Part shown: positions 21,847 through 33,915 of the stretch, one piece after another
Layout of the letters: each line of letters begins with the position of its first letter
Numbering within the stretch: position 1 is the first letter of the stretch
Assembly (NCBI RefSeq): GCF_964019385.1
Contig: NC_088643.1
Coordinates: 15,087,035-15,151,034 of the forward strand
Direction: 5' to 3'
Origin: Sycon ciliatum
Lineage: Eukaryota; Porifera; Calcarea; Leucosolenida; Sycettidae
Length of the DNA: 64,000 bases
The notes under the pieces: generated by a model
Told to the model about the DNA's origin: nothing
Databases searched by the model: none
What the model saw: only the letters and a program-made list of their open reading frames with translations
Program-made: the position numbers and the translations under genes

Positions 21847-22295
21847 TGTTCAGATTCAGCCTGGTCAGTGTGGAACCTCCATTTCCGGATACTAATTTTG
21901 TCAGGCCAGAAACCAGGCCCTTGGATCTTGTCTACACAGTTCTCTCCCACAACCAGGTGGGCATAAGCTGTACCAAAGTACCGTGATTCTGAGATTGAGC
22001 AGTGAAAAACTTCGACATCTTTCTTTTTACACCACAGTTCAATTGAGGCAGCATCGCATCCAAAGTCTACATTGCCAAGGTAGAAAGCCGTGCGCTTCAC
22101 CCGCTCCACGCCCTGAAGGTCAGTGCGTTTGGTACGGGCTGGCTCTTTTGTGAACTGGCTTGTGATAGTGCGTTTCAGTGGATTACTGCTAGTGTTGGTG
22201 TCGGCTTGTGCAGGGCGGCGGCGGCGGTGTGGGTTTTGCCACCCATTGTCGCTTGTGCTTGTATCTTGCGTTTGAGGTTTGGCGGGCAGGTCAGG
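21843..22295 (-). pseudogene. LINE ORF1, C-terminal part (5'-truncated)
   Basis: The frame is open from the 5' edge of the element to a TGA at 21843-21845. The C-terminal ~75 residues (AFYLGNVDFG, SRYFGTAYAHLVV, GFWPDKISIRKW) resemble the RRM-like domain found in ORF1 proteins of many animal LINEs, which bind the element RNA. Upstream is basic and low complexity. No start codon remains, so the element is truncated within ORF1. Confidence 0.65.
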
Positions 22296-23193
22296 TTATG
22301 AATACAAGTACAATCTTACGCAAGAGGTACACAAAAGGAAGTGAATAGGGCTGTTGTTTTGTTGTAACTCAGAGTTTCATGGCAAAACAACAATCATCAG
22401 ACAACATAAGGAGATTAGAAAAAACGCAGGTACATGTATATGGAGGCAAGCAGAGGAGATAGAATAATTCAGTGAAGACAATAATGATAATCAACACCTC
22501 CCAGAGGCAGTACACTCTGACGTGCAAGAATCAACATCTCAAGCAGTCAAGGTGTTGGGTGCCTATGCCATGGTGAAACATGAACACACACACTCATCCA
22601 CACACACACACCGTCTCACACTAGTCCACACACACAGCCTCTCGTTCTCACACACTCCACACTCCCGCATTATCGCACCTAAACACACGCGCACACACAC
22701 ACACACACACACACCACACACACATACGCGTACACACACACACGCCAAACCCAAAGCACGCCATACACGTTATGTCACTTCATAACCCAGCAAAAACTTG
22801 CGCTGGTGTCGGCACTATGATACAAACTCGCTCCTTTTATTAAGTACAATCTTAAAAACAATCTTACAACTAACCTGACTTCCTGTCTACTGCACAAATT
22901 ACAAACTAACTGTCTCAGGTAACAAAAAAGCGGGACAAAGACGTTTGTTTTGCAAGTCGAACATGATGTGTTTTCATTTTGTGAGCTCCAGCATCAGCAA
23001 CGTCCTGTCCCGTGCTCCTTTTCTTGCTGATTCCAACGAACTTTGATCGCCCAAAGAGTCGAGGGTCAAACCTGTCGCCTCAGAATAGCCAACCTTTATG
23101 GCCAAGTATCGCCATAGTTTTCAGCCACACAGATGACGGTGAGGACACTCCAGGCGAAAGGGAGTAGACAGGCAGTGGAGAGGAGCAATCAGA
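22296..23193. repeat. right ~0.9-kb direct repeat flanking the LINE
   Basis: Begins at TTATGAATACAAG directly after the LINE 5' end and continues past AGCAATCAGA into unique sequence, as expected for the second copy of a duplicated target. Confidence 0.85.
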
Positions 23194-23238
23194 GGTAGCT
23201 GAAGATGCTGATGTCGCCGAAGACGCCTGCGAAGCCAT
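23080..23238 (-). pseudogene. gene-like fragment MASQAS..., copy 2
   Basis: The minus-strand ATG (complement of 23236-23238) opens a 52-codon Ser/Ala/Pro-rich reading (MASQASSATSASS, PVYSLSPGVSS, SSVWLK, then TMAILGHKGWLF). It is the inverted paralogue of the copy at 14.8 kb. It could be a first exon or a spurious frame; no family is recognised. The LINE insertion lies just beside it. Confidence 0.3.
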
Positions 23239-23419
23239 GCCGAGACAAGAAACCTCTTTGAATAAATCACGCCCTAGCGCTCTTCTACAAGAAAATTCGT
23301 CCGAAAAATATTTCGGCAAAGTGAGCTTTTTCCGAACAAACATGCCGAATCTTCGCGTGATATGCATCACACACGACAAAAGGCGTCCGGATGAGGACCT
23401 CGGCAGGACGCAGGACAAT

Positions 23420-24695
23420 TTCTCTCAAATCTGGACTGTCCAGACGAGGTCGGGACGGTTGGACAGTCTGGAACTATTACTTGGGTGCATGCATGCTCTT
23501 TGCCTTTGGCTTGGGTGCACACGGGAAACACTTTCCAGTGACTCATACTCGGCCAGTACCGCTATTCATCCAGCCCTTGCCGCTATCCATAGGAAAAAGC
23601 CGAGTACTGTAAAAGAAAGACGTGAAACCGGGGTCTTTTACGAGGTTTCTATTTTCTTATAGTACACAAGAGAGATAGGAAACGCAGTGCTGCCAAATAA
23701 TTATCGCCTAAAATCGGACACCCTTCACCGCCATGCCAAGGCTGGCCACATGTGCACATGGTGCGAATTTTTCTCCTCGGCAATTTTTTTTACAGAGAAT
23801 TCAAAATATCGCCTAAAACACCATGAAAAAATTCGCTTCGTTGCCATGGTAACCCCGGAGCTGTCATGAATTTTGTAATGATGAGTGTGGTCGCACACTG
23901 ACTCTGTACAGACTGTCACTGTCAGTGTCACGAGTATGACGATTACGAAGACAGTTGAACATGATAATTTTCAAAGGTACTACCCGAAGTACTGAATTTA
24001 CTTCTTCTGTACTCTATATTCTAATGTATCTTCTACCTCTTCTCCCTTACGAACATACTTTCTCATTTTCCATACTTACTTAGGAGACTCCCTTCGATAG
24101 GCATCTATTTGCCTCTGGAGGATCCGTGAAATAAAAATCAAAGGTAAATTAAACTATTAAAAATTTAGCAATGAAAAAATCTTTTTACACAAGAAATCAA
24201 CTAATGAATAGAAGGAGTCATGTTTTCTCTTTCCATCTTGATCTCTAGCATGCATGTTACTTTGCACTTCCACAGCCAAGCGCTAGCCTTTTTAGAAGCA
24301 AATGTACAGTGATTTGTGCCTTCACTTTTGCGCTGAAAAGTGAAAGTACAGGACTTCTGCATAGGAAAGTAATGATCTCCGACATTTTGGCTGCTTTTCG
24401 GACGTTTCCCTTTTCGGACCGGTTTTCGGAAGAGCCTTCAAAAATCGGACGGTTTGGCAGCACTGGAAACGGTGTCACAACTCTGAGTTTTACGTATTAC
24501 TACGAGTGTCATACGATCATGAGGCAACTGATGGCTTTATATTTTCTTATTATTGACTTGGTTTGGTTCTGTCCTAGTTCGTATAATAATTATACGAGCA
24601 TTCATTGCTTTGTCACGTCATGATGGAGCAGCATAGATCTATGTGAAGGCTAGCCATTGCAAGCTTGCTTTGGCCATGCCAACGCGGAAAAGCCT
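23420..24695. other. non-coding stretch
   Basis: No gene, RNA or bounded repeat could be supported. Short open frames are fewer than 110 codons and look random. Confidence 0.5.
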
Positions 24696-24700
24696 ATAAT

Positions 24701-25081
24701 ACCGTATTTCCACAAATAGTAGGCCGGTCTACTATTTTTTCAACCTCGTCCTAACCCGGCCTTATAATCGAGGACGGTCTTGTATTCGAGGACGGTCTTT
24801 TATTCTTTCAACCCAGTTTGACCCCCGGTCTTCTATTTCTCGCCACACAGTTTTACCCCCGTTCTTCCATTTTCTTCTACACAGTTTGACCACGGTCTTC
24901 TATTTTTTCCCACAGTTTGAGCACGGTCTACCATTTTTAACACAAGAACAAAGACTCATTTAGTAGGCCCGGTCTTCTAATCGAAGACGGTCTTTTATTT
25001 TTTCAATCGCCCCCTGCCCCGGCCTTGTATACGAGGAAGGCGTTGTATACGAGGACGGCCTTTTATTTGCGGAAATACGGT
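24701..25081. mobile_element. MITE with ACCGTATTTCC terminal inverted repeats
   Basis: The ends ACCGTATTTCCACAAATA and TATTTGCGGAAATACGGT are inverted repeats with one mismatch in 18. The interior carries many GAGGACGGTCTT-type subrepeats. 381 bp, non-coding. Confidence 0.75.
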
Positions 25082-25089
25082 AATAATAT

Positions 25090-27430
25090 TGATTAGTACA
25101 AAGGCAGCGAGGTTCGCCCCCTTGCCGGTCACTGGGGCCTGGCACATGCACAACTTCCTAAGCTGGTTGTGTTTCTCAATACAATTAAATTGCATAGCCG
25201 GTGGTAACGCGGAAGTGCGAACTTTACTTTTTTTTAACAAAGTCAATACTAGATTGTTGTCAAGACAACCCAAACCATGTCTTTTGATCCCTAAAAAGGA
25301 GTCAAATACAAACAGTCAATATAGCCCTAGCATGAGGAGTGAAATATGAAGAAACATTTACAGGGCACACTTCTTGATAGCAACAGCAGCAATAGGAAGA
25401 TGCCAGCTTGGGGAACAAGTATTGCTGGAGCACACACGCACTGGCGAAAACACTGGAGAAAACACATCACAAAAATCAAGTCTGAAAGTGCAGAGTTTTA
25501 AAGGTCCAAATTTCTCGCATTATACTCTGAAGGTGACTTAGTGAGAGAATGTGACAAACTCGATGGTGCAGAGTCTTGACTAAGTCTGTAGGCCATTGAA
25601 CAGCATTCTCCCAGTGTTGCTGCATGCGGTTTTGAGAATCGCTGAGAAGGTCATGTAGTCGACAACTCAACGAGCTCATCTTGTTCATAGCATCGACATT
25701 CACATCATGCCCGCGCATCTGCAGCCAGGAGCCCAGATATTCTTACTCAGTGTGAGGCACAGCAGCCTAAGCGTGAGACCGACTCGTGATTTATTTATTT
25801 ATTTCCAGAATGCACCTCCTACTGATAGACCATAGCAAAGAGAGGAGAAGAAAAAGACAAAAAAAAATAATGATCGAGACAACAAAGGAGAAAGACAGAC
25901 AATGTACTAGAAGGGGCTCTAAGGTATGATGCCAGCAGACACACTGTCATGGAACGTACCTCAAAGTCATTGTAACCGTTATTTAAATCGTTATATTCCC
26001 GCACCCTGTCCACCGCCGGAACTGTCCCCGTCGTGGGAGTCCTCGAAATGATCATTTCCGCCAGAGGCAGAGCTAATTCCCTGATCAACCCCGCCAGAGG
26101 CTGAGCTAATTCCCTGATCAGACCCAACAAAGGCAGAGCTAAATCCTAGATCAGACCCAACAGCGGCAGCGGCTTCTCTTCCTTACGCCGCTTCACAAGC
26201 TCAGCCCTAGATCCATTGTTTTCACCTGGAGAGAGGCACAGACAGAGAGACAGACAGACAGACAGTGAGAGAAATAGAGAGAACAGTGAGATGAAGAGTC
26301 ACAGACAGACAAAAGGAAAACAAGAGAAAGTGGACCTAGCATACCCGGAATGCAACAAGTCGAGAAGTACGGCGACACCATTTGCAATCTGATCCACACC
26401 CATACCCATACCCATGACACCTTTTATCCACACCGCAAAAAAAACAACCTTCAAACTTGGAAGGCTCAGGTGCGGAAAGTTCCAATGAGGGGAACAGATG
26501 CGCCACAAAGATGTGCACGAGCTATGTCCCTCGGCAACAAAGAATGTCGAACACTACGGGGTGATGATGATGATGATGATGATGAGACTAGTAAGACCAT
26601 TGGACAAGCCGGTCTAACTACAACTTGAAAATGCAAGACAACAGACCAGCCAACTAGGGATGCTAAAAGGTATGTAAAACAAACACATAAAGAGGGGAAC
26701 GATCTGTTTGTATATTGTCTCATTAGGCCATGGTAAAAAACGAGAGAGCATCCCCCGATACACTTCGCATACATACTAATTCTTCCAAGTTGCTTCACGT
26801 TATGATCTTGCATTTGAAAGCCCTATTTGAATATGCATTGTGGCCAGCCGTCTTTGATGGTACGGTACGGGATAGGTACGGGACAGGTACGATCGAGGGT
26901 AATACGACACCGTCTACCGCCTTGATGACGGCAAAAAAAGCATAGGGATGTTATACATTTTTCAATTCTCCTATTTTTTTTTCAGGCATATCCTGGGATT
27001 CGAACCCGCACTATCGCCCTACATGCATTCCACCGTACACTTCGCATTCATACCCATTCTTCCAAGTTGCTTCACGTTTATATATAATATGATCTTGCGT
27101 TTGAAAGCCCTATTTGAATATTGCGGCCAGCTGTATGTGGCCAGTTGTGTTTGATGGTACGGTACGGGACAGATACGGGATAGCGCCAGGCGTGACACAA
27201 ACAAACAAACAAACACACACATACCAAATTAAAGCTGTGTGGACCCTGGCTAGCGCCAGACGTTACTGAAGTAACGTCTTCTGCATAGCTACGGGAATAA
27301 AGTTGATTTTCAGGTCATGAGCCTGTGAAAATCGGTGCGAGCGAGCGATTTTTTATTTTATTCCCACAATTTTTTATATTCCCAAAGATAGGGTCACACA
27401 TATGTACATGGTCTCATGTTCATATATTCA
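25090..27430. other. non-coding stretch with repeat debris
   Basis: Contains CAGACAGA-type simple repeats (26227-26312), a (GAT)n tract (26562-26583), and a segment (26430-26640) homologous to the spacer of the inverted repeat at 47.9-48.2 kb. It also has a tandem-like pair (26755-26900 and 27040-27190) sharing TTCCAAGTTGCTTCACGTT and GATGGTACGGTACGGGA. A tRNA B-box-like GGGTTCGAATCCC is read on the minus strand near 26996-27008, suggesting a second, decayed SINE. No gene is supported. Confidence 0.5.
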
Positions 27431-27433
27431 GGC

Positions 27434-29442
27434 CAGGGAGTAGAAAATAGGGAGGGCCCAAATATGCTCAACTATTTCGCATATTATGCTTTTCGCATAT
27501 TGGCCACTTGCTTCAAAATATGCTTCGAAATCACACAAAAGCAGAAAAATATGCTCGAAGTATGCTCGAAATATGCTCGAAATATGAACTGATATCAGTG
27601 ATAATTATGCGGATTCTTTGCTCCTTGTAGCAAAATATGCTACATTTGGTACAATATGCTAGATTTGCTACTTTACGCGACCTTGAGTCGCGGACACTCT
27701 CTTCTCGGGTCAAATTTTCGCCTCGTTTATGGATGAGCATTTTTCCTTCCGGGCTAAGTTTGGGAGTGTTCCCTGACCGAGCATGCCGTGGTAAGTCTCC
27801 TTATCCATTTCCGCAATCTGCCCTATAATTATGCGAATTCTTTGCTCCTTGTAGCAAAATATGCTACATTAGGTACAATATGCTACTTTATGCGACCTTG
27901 GGTCAAAAGGACCAAAATATGCGAAAATATGCGCAAGCATATTCGGGCCTTCCCCAGGGTCCAGCGGATAATGCCGGCATTATATTCGGCATTATAAGAC
28001 TATCCGAGCATTAGAGCATTATGGAGCATTAGGAAGGAACAAGACGAGCATTATGTGAGGTTTGAGCGGCATAAAGAGTTTTATAGTGGATAATGTCGGG
28101 AAATCCCATGGTTTTTGGCAACAATCAGCTAAAGTCATGGCTGCATGAGGTGCAACGCCATACCGGCACATGACTTTGTGAGTGTAGACACCGTCACACA
28201 TAACACCTTTAGCGCTACATTCACCTGACTACATACAGTAATGTCATTGCTACATAAAGTCTTTATGTAGCAATGTACATGATTGTGATGTAGCATGCCC
28301 AACGTTGCAACTGAGGCTGTTTATGCTTCGAAGTGCACAAAATCCGTAAGGATGATTTACGAGGAATGTTTTTAGAAATCATGGAGAGCCATGCGGGATG
28401 ATGGAGGAGACTACGTAGATCTACGCGAAGTGAATATCAAACAGAGGAAGAGGAATTTCCTGTTAATAGAAAGTGTTATGCCATAGGCTCTGGCTATAGC
28501 ATGTCTAGCGATACTGAAGTAAACACTAATCCATTGATAACAATTTGGAACTGCATGAAGGAGCTTACTCCAAAATTAATAACTGCCTTTGCCGAGTCCA
28601 GCTCGGCAGGCTCGAAAAGAACTAGAATTTCTCATGGACGCAGCACCAAGTCGATTTGAGTGCTCAGCAGCGTATGTTTTACTTTCCTGGTGAAGCACGT
28701 ACAGTTCGTCGTGGACGATTGTAATGCAAGGCCTATAGTCAAGTGCTATCAGAAAAGAAGAGTATTGTGGCCAACCATTTGTCTCCACGCAACCTCAGGA
28801 GTAGAAGACAGCGCAAGCAGAGGGTGTAGAGCGGCAAAATAACTTCTGACCACGTCACGGTGTTCAGGATTTCCGCAAATGGGAGGGATCTCGATCTGAG
28901 ATCGTCTCTCAGGAACTTGCCTCGCGTAAACTGTTTCAGATGAAGACATGTTTCACAGAGTGGAAGCAGTGACAGCTTGTCTGCAGGCAGGAATACCACT
29001 TCCCATGATAAGCTTCCAGCATCTAATTGATCACCAGCAATAATGGTTTCACATCCCACTTCAAGGATAAGCAAGGGAAAAGATTTGATACACCCACTGT
29101 TCAGCCACAGCCCTGCATCAAAGTTGCAATGCAGAGCAGCCAATGGAGACGCGATCATGTCTTATAGTGCTAAGAAGTGGTGGAGCTCGTGAGAGATATT
29201 GCAGCAGCTTCAGAGGCAGGTTGACTATATGCATCCTTTCCTGGAAGTTTGACAATGTGCAGCCTTTCTTCCATTTTTGTTCCAAACCAAGAGCATTATA
29301 GCCCTTGTTGGAGCATTTTAATCAGCATTATCAGGTAGTTATTGGAGCATTATGATTAGCATTATACGAAGATTTTCGGAGCATTATCCGCTGGACCCTA
29401 GCCCTCCCTAGTAGAAAAAGACCGTTATTTTACTACTCCCTG
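27434..29442. mobile_element. outer TIR element (hAT-like ends), carrying a nested insertion
   Basis: The ends CAGGGAGTAG and CTACTCCCTG are perfect 10-bp inverted repeats, extending imperfectly further. The 8-bp flanks ATTCAGGC and ATTCATTC match at 6 of 8 positions, as for a decayed hAT target duplication. The interior has repeated ATATGCTCGAA motifs. No transposase is visible. Confidence 0.5.
27956..29399. mobile_element. inner TIR element, 1.44 kb
   Basis: Perfect 19-bp terminal inverted repeats, AGGGTCCAGCGGATAATGC at the left and its complement at 29381-29399. GAGCATTATG-type motifs are repeated just inside both ends, as in subterminal transposase-binding repeats. A 139-codon minus-strand frame (28739-29158) is unrecognised and may not be real. 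No transposase motif is seen, so it is probably non-autonomous. Confidence 0.75.
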
Positions 29443-31578
29443 ATTCATTCCTTTCGCATTGACCGTTTTCATGCGCGCATATTCATGCATAGACTGTCCC
29501 TGCGGGAATTTGCGGAAAAACTCTCGGAAACTTGCGCAAGAAATTGCGGCAGAAAACAACAACAAAATGTGACGAAAAGTGCAGAATAATGCAGATCTTG
29601 CCTGGAATTCGCGGAATTATTTACAGAAAATTGCGGATTTGGGTCAAATCACGAAATTTGTTGCATCATATATCTACTTGGGAGTAGTACGAGTCGTGCT
29701 GTGCAAATAACCTACAGGTTCATGGAAAGCACTGTGTGAAAAGTGCATAAAAAGTGAGATATAGTGCAGGAAACAACAATAAAACGTGGGAAATCACGGA
29801 TTTTCCTGAAAATCGCGGGTTTGGACGAAAAACGCGAAATTTTTTGCATCCGTGGGATCGCGATTTCCTGGAGGGATAGCATAGAAATATAAAAAATCGT
29901 CGGTGCGCCGCCATAAATCGGTGCGCGTACTTGAGAATCAAAGATAATTTTTACCATGGCCTTACCTTGGTGTACTATTAGCCATAACTAATAACTTATA
30001 GGCCCTTTTCTCTTACATATTACTTAACCCTTACATATCACGATCAGTCACGACTACCATAACAAGGAGCCTCCGTGTTCTAAAAAACGTTAACGCTTAC
30101 CGTACATAATAGTATTGCTTCCTACTTGTAAACAATTGTGGCAATCATGAAGATACGCAATCAATATCCACCATATATTTGGTTGTATTTCACCAATTTG
30201 AAGATCTTGGACACACTGGGAAGCTCTTGGTGGGAGGACTACAAGGAGTTCCAACTACAGTCCATATCAAAAATATATAGACGCACGGTATTTTTGAAAT
30301 ATTTCAAATTGGACTGGAGCTTCTTGAGGACTTCTTTTCAGAATATGCCTCAGGTCCTTCCCCCAATTACTCTCATATAATATTATGTTGTAGTGATCAG
30401 GTAACAAAAGCCCAATTTCGGATTGTTTATGCACAAAATGATCACAGGTTTTATGTGGTATAGATGCTGGCCTAACGGGTTTTTGAAATCACGCATCTAG
30501 ATTTTTGAAATGCACTGTAGTATGGTAGTCAAGAGCACTACTCACTGTCCGCCACGACGCGATCCAAACGTGACTGCAGTTCCAGACACGAAATGACATC
30601 GGTCTTCGTCGGCCATTTCACTGTACCTAGCTTGAAACTAATCAAATCTTTTCGTGCCCGACTTGCTGCGTGCCCTGAAGTTGGGTAAATCCAATTTCCA
30701 TGAACTGTCGACTCTCAGCACAGATCGCAGAAAATGCAAAAATGTTCAATAGATTGCAGTTCTCTCAAAATTCATAGCAGGCCCGGAGCCAGCTCCTGGA
30801 GGGTGGTACGGCCCCAGGTCGGCTACAGGACCGACTATTTCCCCATGCCCAATTTCAAATTCCTGGGAGGATATATCTCTACCTCTGGAGGGTGGTACGG
30901 CCCCAGGTCGGCTACAGGACCGACTATTTCCCCATGCCCAATTTCAAATTCTTGGGAGGATACATCTCTACCTCTATGCATTATCTGTTTGTTTCAGCTG
31001 GACATTCCTCTAGCAACAGATATAGCAGCTAACGGAGTAGACTTATCTGGAAGCGAGAGCAGATACAGGCATGCTGGAACTTGCCTCATTCTCTACTTGT
31101 TGGTACAGGAATGGGAGTCGCGTGCTGCCGTGGCGGAGTGGAAACAACTATTGCAGATGTTGCAGTGAGCAATGCAGCAACTTCGAGCGGCAGTATCAGC
31201 GGCGGAACTAGCAGCTGAAGCTTTCTGTTTTTCACAAAAACACACACATACACGCACACACACACGCACACACACCATGCCACTGTGTTGAGAAGACAAG
31301 GGAACGCAAATGAGAAAGTCACACTACAGGGTTTTTCCGGAATATAAGCTCGTATTCTACATAATCCACATAAAAAAGTCAGTGCCGCTTACACGACAAT
31401 GGTCAAATGAACCATGAAAAACAGAGTAGAAGTCTGTATTTCGTGACAAAAAAAAGTGGGTGCGGCTTATACTCCAGTGCAAATTCCACTATGAAAAATG
31501 CAGTATCCAACTTTAGCCTGGTACTGCCTCACCCCCCCCCCCCGAAAAATGCCCACGTTATAAGCGCAATAAAGAATA
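29443..31578. other. non-coding stretch with a 92-bp tandem duplication
   Basis: Two related blocks (29500-29670 and 29730-29860) share GAAAACAACAA..., ...GCGAAATTT...TTGCATC phrases. A ~92-bp tandem duplication is at about 30798-30981 (CTGGAGGGTGGTACGGCCCC start). A (CA)n tract lies at 31237-31274. GCGGCTTATAC-type motifs at 31325-31480 resemble a decayed MITE. No gene. Confidence 0.5.
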
Positions 31579-31755
31579 TACAGTCGTTACTTTCCATATA
31601 ACGACACTCGGCGGGGCGTCAGTAAAGTGTCCTTATTCGCGAAGTGTCGTTGTATGTATTTCAGTTAGATGGGACTTTGCTCTGGGCATGGAAATTCTGG
31701 CGTTATTCGCGAATTGTCATTATATCCGCAGTCGCTATTAGCAAAGTTGACTGTA
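31579..31755 (-). mobile_element. TACAGTCAACTT MITE, copy 1 (reverse orientation)
   Basis: The ends TACAGTCGTTACTTTCCATA and TAGCAAAGTTGACTGTA are imperfect inverted repeats. The interior matches, in reverse, the copies at 37.6, 42.7 and 47.3 kb. The terminal TA suggests a Tc1/mariner- or pogo-type TA target; non-coding. Confidence 0.7.
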
Positions 31756-32189
31756 ATTGATGCAGACGTGGCCAGACAATATCGAGTTTAACCCCAGGAC
31801 GGCCACCACTTTCAGTACTCCTAGAATGGCCAAACGGTGTCATTTGACACATCCATACATTTCCATGTTCATGACCAATATTATAGTTCTGTTTTCAGTA
31901 AAGGCTATCACTAGTGGCATTTATGATGTAGACAACACATTCATTACGATTTGCCCAGACAATATTGTTCAGCTATAGGCAACCAAAATAAAATGTACGC
32001 GTATCATCAGTTGCGAACGATGGTCTCAAATACTGGCAAAATTTCAATTGCTGGCATAAGATTATCTTCCAATCACAGATATACAATAAAAAGCAATACG
32101 TACACGTCACTTGGCATATGAGGAACTATTTTTGGGAATGTGTGTTTCGGTATAACGTTCTTCCTCGACCCGTACCGATAAATAACACA

Positions 32190-32391
32190 CAGTAACAAGC
32201 ACAATCATAGACTGACTGTGTGCATCCCTTTTTCACCAGGCAGTTGCATATGCTGCTAGGCCTGGGTGCAAGATTAGGCTTGCAATGACTATGTTTTAGC
32301 CTCTTTCAAAGAGGTGTACCCTTTTCTTCTCCTTGGCTGTCACTTGGCAACCAAGTGCCATGATCTACGAGCTTATGACCAATGCGGGAAA
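32190..32391 (+). repeat. left arm of an inverted repeat around the Penelope-like element
   Basis: Matches the reverse complement of about 34525-34720 (shared phrase AAGTGCCATGATCTACGAGC and a flank reading YPFLLLGCHLATKCHDLR) with some divergence. Confidence 0.7.
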
Positions 32392-33644
32392 TCCTTCCTC
32401 GACGTACTTGTTGAGAAAACCGAATTTGGTAGCGTAACATCGGTGTATCATTCACCGGACAATACATTTCCTAAGACTCGTACTGTTCATCAAATTATAA
32501 AGTCAACTTAGTAAAGAATCTCGTGGATCGTGCCAAACGGATCTGTTCACCTTGTAAACTCAGTGGTGAGCTCGAATTTTTCCGTTCTGTTTTCACCAAA
32601 AACGGATACCCAGGGGACATGTTGGCAAAACTGTTGTCTACAGCGCCCACGCAGAAACATGAATTGATAGGGCCTGCTCGTTGTCCTGTCCGTTTATGCT
32701 TACCATGGAAGGGCAAGAAGTCTGACAATGTGAGTCGTGAAGTTCGTTCGATCATCAAACAAACCTACTATGCGGTACACTTCATACCCATCTACACAAC
32801 GATGCGTTCGTTCACGGTGTTGAAGGACGTCCTACCCACCCATAATTTAAGTCATGTGATCTATAATTTTGAATGCCGGAATTGTGCTAGCCGGTGTGTT
32901 GGTAGGACTGCTCAGCACCTGAGCGAACGCATCAAGTAACACACTCCTTTACACATTATCCCACGTAGCGCACAACTGGAGCGCCCCACTCGGGGAAGAC
33001 CCCGTAAACAACCACTACCTCCGCCAACACAGGACCTAGCGTCCCACTCGGCCATTCCACCATTGGCCCCCGTGGCCATGACCAAGTCACTTCCTCCACC
33101 AGCGGAGGTGGATGTGGCTTTGGCGACGCCACATGTGTTGCATACAGACATGTTTGCGTCATCATCGCTTGCTGCATCACCGGCAGAGACGACAACAATA
33201 CCTACCTCAATATCAACGAGACCCAGAAGAACAACTGCTAATTACACCATGACCTATTTCAGTACGGAAGTACCGAGCCAACGGATTACACAACAGGAAC
33301 GTGAGACGAGGGACCGGAGGAGACGGGACCTGATTGTTCCAAGGCAGGACGTCGTTGAGGAGGATTCGGCCAGTGAGTCCGGTGAGTGTGAGAGCGAGAA
33401 TGATTGTGTGAGTAAGAGTGGGTGCGAGCGTGTGTTTTCTAGTAGGAAGTCATCAGTGTATAAGCATCTTGTATCTCGTCCTGATTGCTGCAAGGTTTAT
33501 TCTGATTCTTCTTTTTCTGTTTTGTGCAGTGCTCGTCATGGTTATAAGTTGCAGTTGAGTGTGTTAGAAGCTGTTTGTCAACGTATTCATAAGCCTAATT
33601 TGTGTGTCCAGAAGGACAGCATTGTTCGTTTGAAATTGTTTTAG
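32392..33644 (+). pseudogene. Penelope-like RT end and GIY-YIG endonuclease
   Basis: The reading begins with FLDVLVEKTEFGSVTSVYHSP, the typical end of the Penelope RT region. After a frameshift near 32,500 it continues NLVDRAKRIC and KNGYPGDML, then the GIY-YIG-type core HVIYNFECRNCASRCVGRT. An in-frame TAA at 32,937-32,939 follows ERIK. The same frame resumes through a long Pro/Thr-rich linker to the conserved tail SSVYKHLVSRPDC, LSVLEAVCQRI and a final VRLKLF before TAG. In Penelope-like elements this domain nicks target DNA. One frameshift and one stop make it a pseudogene. Confidence 0.8.
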
Positions 33645-33877
33645 TAGCAGCTTGTTCTGTTTGTTTGTCCCTGGTTGGCCATGGTGTCATATCTTGTGTC
33701 ACAGTCTACTAGTAGTCCATACAAGTTGGTTAAGTGCTTTCGCAGTTTTTCCTGTTATTACCTTAGTGCTAGGATTATCATTTTCATAGGTGTTTCTTCT
33801 CAGGAGAATGTAGTTTCTTCTCACTCCATTTTTCTTTATTTGTATCTTTCTGGAATGTTTTTCATGAGTATAACGTA

Positions 33878-33915
33878 GCTTCCTGAGGAGTGTTGTGCGA
33901 AAACTAGTTCGAAGT
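33878..33915 (+). ncRNA. hammerhead ribozyme in the Penelope-like 3' region
   Basis: Stem I GCTTC/GAAGT (with a terminal G-U), core CTGAGGA (position 7 is variable in hammerheads), a weak 3-bp stem II (G-C plus two G-U), core GAA, stem III AAC/GTT with a TA loop, cleavage predicted after C33910. Its place about 235 bp after the stop codon fits known Penelope-like elements. The weak stem II lowers confidence. Confidence 0.65.

Larger units (their letters stand above)
18611..22295 (-). mobile_element. nearly full-length LINE with ORF1 fragment and EN-RT ORF2
   Basis: Non-LTR retrotransposon on the minus strand, ending in a TAA-rich 3' tail (18611-18640). It has the C-terminal part of ORF1 and an ORF2 with apurinic-like endonuclease followed by reverse transcriptase. 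It is bounded on both sides by the 0.9-kb direct repeat. The RT type is close to the CR1/Jockey/I group; the exact clade is not determined. Confidence 0.85.

Noticed and set aside
28739-29158. 139-codon minus-strand frame as a transposase
   Set aside because: No catalytic motif or zinc-binding pattern is recognisable.
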